From Gemmataceae bacterium (GTDB taxonomy: Bacteria; Planctomycetota; Planctomycetia; Gemmatales; Gemmataceae), in the NCBI GenBank assembly GCA_026418875.1, contig JAOAAM010000396.1:1-7838 (forward strand): a stretch of 7,838 nucleotides of DNA, read 5' to 3'. How positions within the stretch are numbered: position 1 is the first letter of the stretch; the number at the start of each line of letters is the position of its first letter. The notes under the pieces were generated by a model, which was not told where the DNA came from, made no database searches, and was given only the letters and a program-made list of their open reading frames with translations. Position numbers and translations under genes: made by a program. Below, piece after piece: positions 5,463 through 7,838 of the stretch.

Positions 5463-6989
5463 ATGCCGTCGTCCGAACACGTTCTCATAGGACACACCGC
5501 CCACGATGGACCCATTGCGACCAACGAGAGAGCGAGGCTGAAAGCGGCGGCACAGTACAAAGGCCGACTCCGACGCGGACAATTCGTCATCATCGCCGAC
5601 ACGACGAACCACGGATTGGCATTCCTCGGCCGCATCGTCGCCGGGCCGTTTTACCCCGAGCCGGATAGTGTCCTGGCCGACGTGGAGATCCACGGAGAAA
5701 TCAGCGGGGCCATGGCCCGGGGGACCGACAGTCGCCCCACGCCTGGCTCGCCGGTCTTCGAGATGCCCGCCGCCGCCGTGTCCGCCCTGATCGGCTTGGG
5801 CGGCGAAATGATGCTCGGCCATCTCGCGGGCCACCCCGACATCCCCGTTTCCCTTCGCGGCGACTCGAAGGAAGTCCTCCCGCGGAATGTCGGCATTTTC
5901 GGGACCGTCGGCTCGGGGAAATCCAACTCGGTGCAAGTCCTCGTCGAAGAGGCGGCCGCCTGCGGCTGGGCGGTGGTCCTTCTCGACTTGGAAGGCGAGT
6001 ACGTGGACATGGATCAACCCATGGCGATGGAGGCCTTGGTGCCCCGGCTGCGGCAGTTCGGTCGGGAACCGCGGGGCCTGCCGGACTTCCACGTCTACCA
6101 CCCGATCAGTTGCTCCAGTAGCCGATCCGACAGTCGGCCGTTCGCCCTGCGGCTCGCGGATTTTGAAAGTTCCATCATCGCCGAGTTGTTGCAAACGAAT
6201 CGAGCGGAGCGGAACGCCCTGTTGGACTGCATCGACCATTTTGAACAGAAGGCGCAAGCCACGACACTGCGGACGGAGGCGGATCGCCTGACGACGCTGT
6301 TGGATGCGTCGCCGACGGCCAAAGTACCCTACACGCTGCAAATGTTGCGTTCCCGCGCCACCGAACGGAGTGCTCGCTCCACCGAGTCGATGGATTTCGT
6401 GGGCTTGGGCAGCAAGTTGCAGTTGTTGATCCATGCAGGGGTGTTCGACCAGGCGGGGCTGCGTGGTCTGGACATGAGCGAGCTTCTCGTGCCGGGCCGC
6501 GTCAGTGTCATCGACGTCAGTGTCGCCAACGACACCGTGAAGAACTTGGTGACCGCGGACCTGATTCGGAAGGCGTTTGCATGGAAGACGAACCGGCCCG
6601 AGGGCGCGCCGACGTTGGTGGTGATCGAGGAGGCGCACTCGTTCATGAGCCGAGAGAAAGTCCAAACCATGCAAGCCACGCTGCACATGCTGCGGAACGT
6701 GACCCGGCGTGGACGCAAGCATTGGCTTTCCCTGGCGTTTGTCAGCCAGCAACCAGGGCATCTGCCCCCCGAGATTTTCGAGTTGTGCAACACGCGGCTG
6801 GTTCACACCCTGCGCAGCATGCACAATCTCGACGCCTTGATGGCGACCACCAGCGACGTGACGAAGGAACTGTGGTCGCATTGTCCCATGTTGGGGACGG
6901 GCGAGGCGATCTTGAGCACGCCGCAGTTGCGTCGCAGCATCGTCGTGTCGATGCGGCCGGCGGCTAGTCGGCGTCGTTTCGTCCGATAA
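5463..6989 (+). CDS. HerA-like (HerA/FtsK superfamily, DUF87) ATPase
   Basis: A 508-residue protein with the layout of bacterial and archaeal HerA, a hexameric DNA-translocating ATPase. An N-terminal HAS-barrel-like beta region (about 5-100) begins EHVLIGHTAHDGP and leads into the RecA-like core. Walker A is GTVGSGKSN (147-155), followed by LLDLEGEY (173-180). Walker B is TLVVIEEAH (384-392), with E389/E390 as acidic catalytic residues. FVSQQPGHLP (426-435) is the sensor-like Gln motif, and NTRLVHTLRS (443-452) holds a candidate arginine finger, R451. A helical insert lies between the Walker motifs. All core motifs are intact, so the enzyme should be active. HerA usually works with the nuclease NurA, or with Sir2 or DUF4297 partners in phage defence; none is present here. 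The divergent neighbour is the CxxC/OB-fold membrane protein. The ATG at 5463 is chosen because the domain begins just after it; TTG at 5403 is the alternative. The role is uncertain: DNA-end processing, or a stand-alone ATPase. Confidence 0.92.
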   Translation: MPSSEHVLIGHTAHDGPIATNERARLKAAAQYKGRLRRGQFVIIADTTNHGLAFLGRIVAGPFYPEPDSVLADVEIHGEISGAMARGTDSRPTPGSPVFEMPAAAVSALIGLGGEMMLGHLAGHPDIPVSLRGDSKEVLPRNVGIFGTVGSGKSNSVQVLVEEAAACGWAVVLLDLEGEYVDMDQPMAMEALVPRLRQFGREPRGLPDFHVYHPISCSSSRSDSRPFALRLADFESSIIAELLQTNRAERNALLDCIDHFEQKAQATTLRTEADRLTTLLDASPTAKVPYTLQMLRSRATERSARSTESMDFVGLGSKLQLLIHAGVFDQAGLRGLDMSELLVPGRVSVIDVSVANDTVKNLVTADLIRKAFAWKTNRPEGAPTLVVIEEAHSFMSREKVQTMQATLHMLRNVTRRGRKHWLSLAFVSQQPGHLPPEIFELCNTRLVHTLRSMHNLDALMATTSDVTKELWSHCPMLGTGEAILSTPQLRRSIVVSMRPAASRRRFVR

Positions 6990-7037
6990 ATTCCCGTCTT
7001 TCGGACCCGGCTGCACGATCAAAAGGCCATTCGACGA

Positions 7038-7067
7038 TTGTCGGCTGGGGTCGATTCGTGGTATGAT
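7038..7067 (+). promoter_or_regulatory. sigma70-like promoter upstream of the WD40 gene
   Basis: TTGTCG (7038-7043) and TATGAT (7062-7067) are 18 bp apart; the -10 matches five of six and the -35 four of six consensus positions. The predicted start near 7074 would give a leader of about 180 bases before the ATG at 7254. This is the best promoter match I found in the window. The first copy of the 14-bp repeat (7050-7063) overlaps the spacer and the first two bases of the -10 box. Confidence 0.5.
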
Positions 7068-7140
7068 GCACGGGAGCCGTGAAAACTCGGAACAGACACG
7101 GCGGACAAGTTCGTCTTGGCACGTTCGTCGATTCGTGGTA
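7050..7140 (+). repeat. 14-bp direct repeat pair in the WD40 gene leader
   Basis: GTCGATTCGTGGTA occurs exactly at 7050-7063 and 7127-7140, 77 bp apart. A second repeated word, AGACACGGC, occurs at 7094-7102 and 7140-7148, the latter sharing its first base with the second 14-mer. The first 14-mer overlaps the candidate -10 box; the second lacks a -10 sequence. Two exact copies in 91 bp are unlikely by chance and suggest a regulator site or a decayed local duplication. Confidence 0.6.
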
Positions 7141-7253
7141 GACACGGCCCATTCTGCACATTCCCCGCACCGCGACGGGGCTTGATCCGGTTCGATCGCT
7201 TTCGAGCCGCCTCTCCCAGACGGGCTGCCCCGCGGTTGCCGAGGGCCGAAGTC

Positions 7254-7838
7254 ATGATTCCGTTTTCTCGTTCTGCTTGTTGCCTTGTCGTCGCCTCCGG
7301 CCTCGTCCCCTTACCTTTGTTGGCTCAGGTCGGTCGATTTAAAACCGAAGCCTCGCCCGAACCGATCGTCCGCCGTTTGGCCGAAGCCCAATTGGCGGTG
7401 TGCGTCTCGCCCGACGGCCGACGCTTCGTCACCAGCGGCCAGAATCGCGCCATCCGGCAATGGACCGTGGATGGCAACGAGTTGGCCCCGTTAGAAAATG
7501 CTCCCGGCGGCTGGTGCGTCCAGTATTCGCCCGACGGCCGTTGGCTGGTCGGTTGCGGCTTGGATCGCCTTATCCGCTTGTGGGATGCCGCGACAGGCCG
7601 GCAGATCCGCCAGTTGCAAGGGCACACCCAGATCGCCTGGATGGCCGCCTTCCTGCCCGATGGCGAACGGCTCGTCTCCGTCAGCGAAGATTCGACCATC
7701 CGCTTGTGGAATGTCGCCGCCGGCACCGAGATCGGCCAGGTGATCGGGCATCCCGGCCCTGTGTGGTGCATGGCCTTGTCCAATGATGGACGTTGGCTCG
7801 TCACCGGGGCTGCCGACGGCTCCATGCGCTTATGGGAC
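7254..7838 (+). CDS. exported WD40-repeat protein, truncated at the right edge
   Basis: The frame is open from ATG 7254 to the last base, giving 195 residues without a stop, so the gene continues beyond the window. Residues 1-24 look like a Sec signal peptide: Arg at position 6, hydrophobic core LVVASGLVPLPLL, likely cleavage after LLA. WD40 blades follow at about 45-71 (VSPDGRRFVTSGQNRAIRQW), 86-111 (SPDGRWLVGCGLDRLIRLWD), 128-153 (LPDGERLVSVSEDSTIRLWN) and 170-195 (SNDGRWLVTGAADGSMRLWD), each with the DGR/DGE turn and closing W-D/N, plus GH dipeptides before blades 3 and 4. Only part of a seven-blade or longer propeller is visible. Such proteins scaffold protein contacts; the export signal points to the periplasm or cell surface. 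GAGGG at 7241-7245, eight bases before the ATG, is a fair ribosome site. What follows the repeats, such as a caspase-like or kinase domain, cannot be seen. Confidence 0.93.
   Translation, partial: MIPFSRSACCLVVASGLVPLPLLAQVGRFKTEASPEPIVRRLAEAQLAVCVSPDGRRFVTSGQNRAIRQWTVDGNELAPLENAPGGWCVQYSPDGRWLVGCGLDRLIRLWDAATGRQIRQLQGHTQIAWMAAFLPDGERLVSVSEDSTIRLWNVAAGTEIGQVIGHPGPVWCMALSNDGRWLVTGAADGSMRLWD

Noticed and set aside
6981..7006. GTCCGA and TCGGAC inverted repeat at the HerA-like stop codon, a possible terminator
   Set aside because: It has only a 6-bp stem with a 15-base loop, and no T-run follows; too weak to annotate.
7079..7141. A 20-codon GTG-initiated frame in the WD40 leader, a possible leader peptide
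   Set aside because: The purine-rich GGGAG lies only about two bases before the GTG, too close for normal initiation, and the peptide has no attenuator-like codon run.
5415..7145. A 576-residue open frame on the minus strand opposite the HerA-like gene, longer than the gene itself
   Set aside because: It has an Arg/His/Gln-rich composition, no recognisable motif, and runs exactly antisense to a gene with complete Walker A and B motifs. Long antisense frames are expected opposite GC-rich coding sequence.
7163..7180. CCCCG / CGGGG inverted repeat in the WD40 leader
   Set aside because: A five-base GC stem is expected by chance in sequence of this composition.
1..7838. CRISPR arrays, tRNA or rRNA genes, insertion sequences, or a toxin-antitoxin or defence operon
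   Set aside because: No regularly spaced repeats, no cloverleaf or rRNA-like segments, no transposase motifs, and no multi-gene defence cluster were found by eye. The HerA-like ATPase alone is not enough to call a defence system.

Overview
The window looks like one end of a draft contig from a planctomycete, most likely a Gemmata-type (Gemmatales) bacterium. The evidence is a high-GC sequence, a DUF1553 (PSD1) protein of the kind greatly expanded in Planctomycetota, and an exported WD40-repeat protein of a planctomycete type. The taxonomy is inferred from gene content only. The first 33 bases are not genomic: they are Illumina Nextera adapter ending in the Tn5 mosaic end, so biological sequence starts at base 34.

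Layout. 34-1878 (+): C-terminal part of a DUF1549/DUF1553-type planctomycete surface protein, cut by the contig end. 1879-2209: a mostly non-coding stretch with two hairpins and a probable 39-residue, extremely basic small protein (2059-2178). 2210-3094 (-): phytanoyl-CoA dioxygenase (PhyH)-type Fe(II)/2-oxoglutarate oxygenase. 3095-3212: a compact divergent control region with a helically phased direct repeat. 3213-4496 (+): 12-TM major facilitator transporter. 4497-4572: a 33-bp-period near-tandem repeat at the convergent gene ends. 4562-5269 (-): membrane protein with two CxxC pairs around a hydrophobic segment and a C-terminal OB-fold-like domain. 5270-5462: divergent control region with a candidate promoter and a perfect inverted repeat. 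5463-6989 (+): HerA/FtsK-superfamily ATPase. 6990-7253: leader region with a good sigma70-like promoter and repeated 14-mers. 7254 to the right edge (+): exported WD40-repeat protein, open at the window end.

How the genes relate. Neighbours are mostly divergent or convergent, so there is no clear multi-gene operon. The best functional pairing is the divergent PhyH oxygenase and MFS transporter, which share a 118-bp control region and could handle one small-molecule substrate. The HerA-like ATPase has no NurA, Sir2 or nuclease partner in the window. No CRISPR array, tRNA, rRNA, insertion sequence or convincing new defence system was found. The items most worth following up are the small basic protein, the split CxxC/OB-fold membrane protein, the orphan HerA-like ATPase, and the adapter artefact that creates a false start codon.
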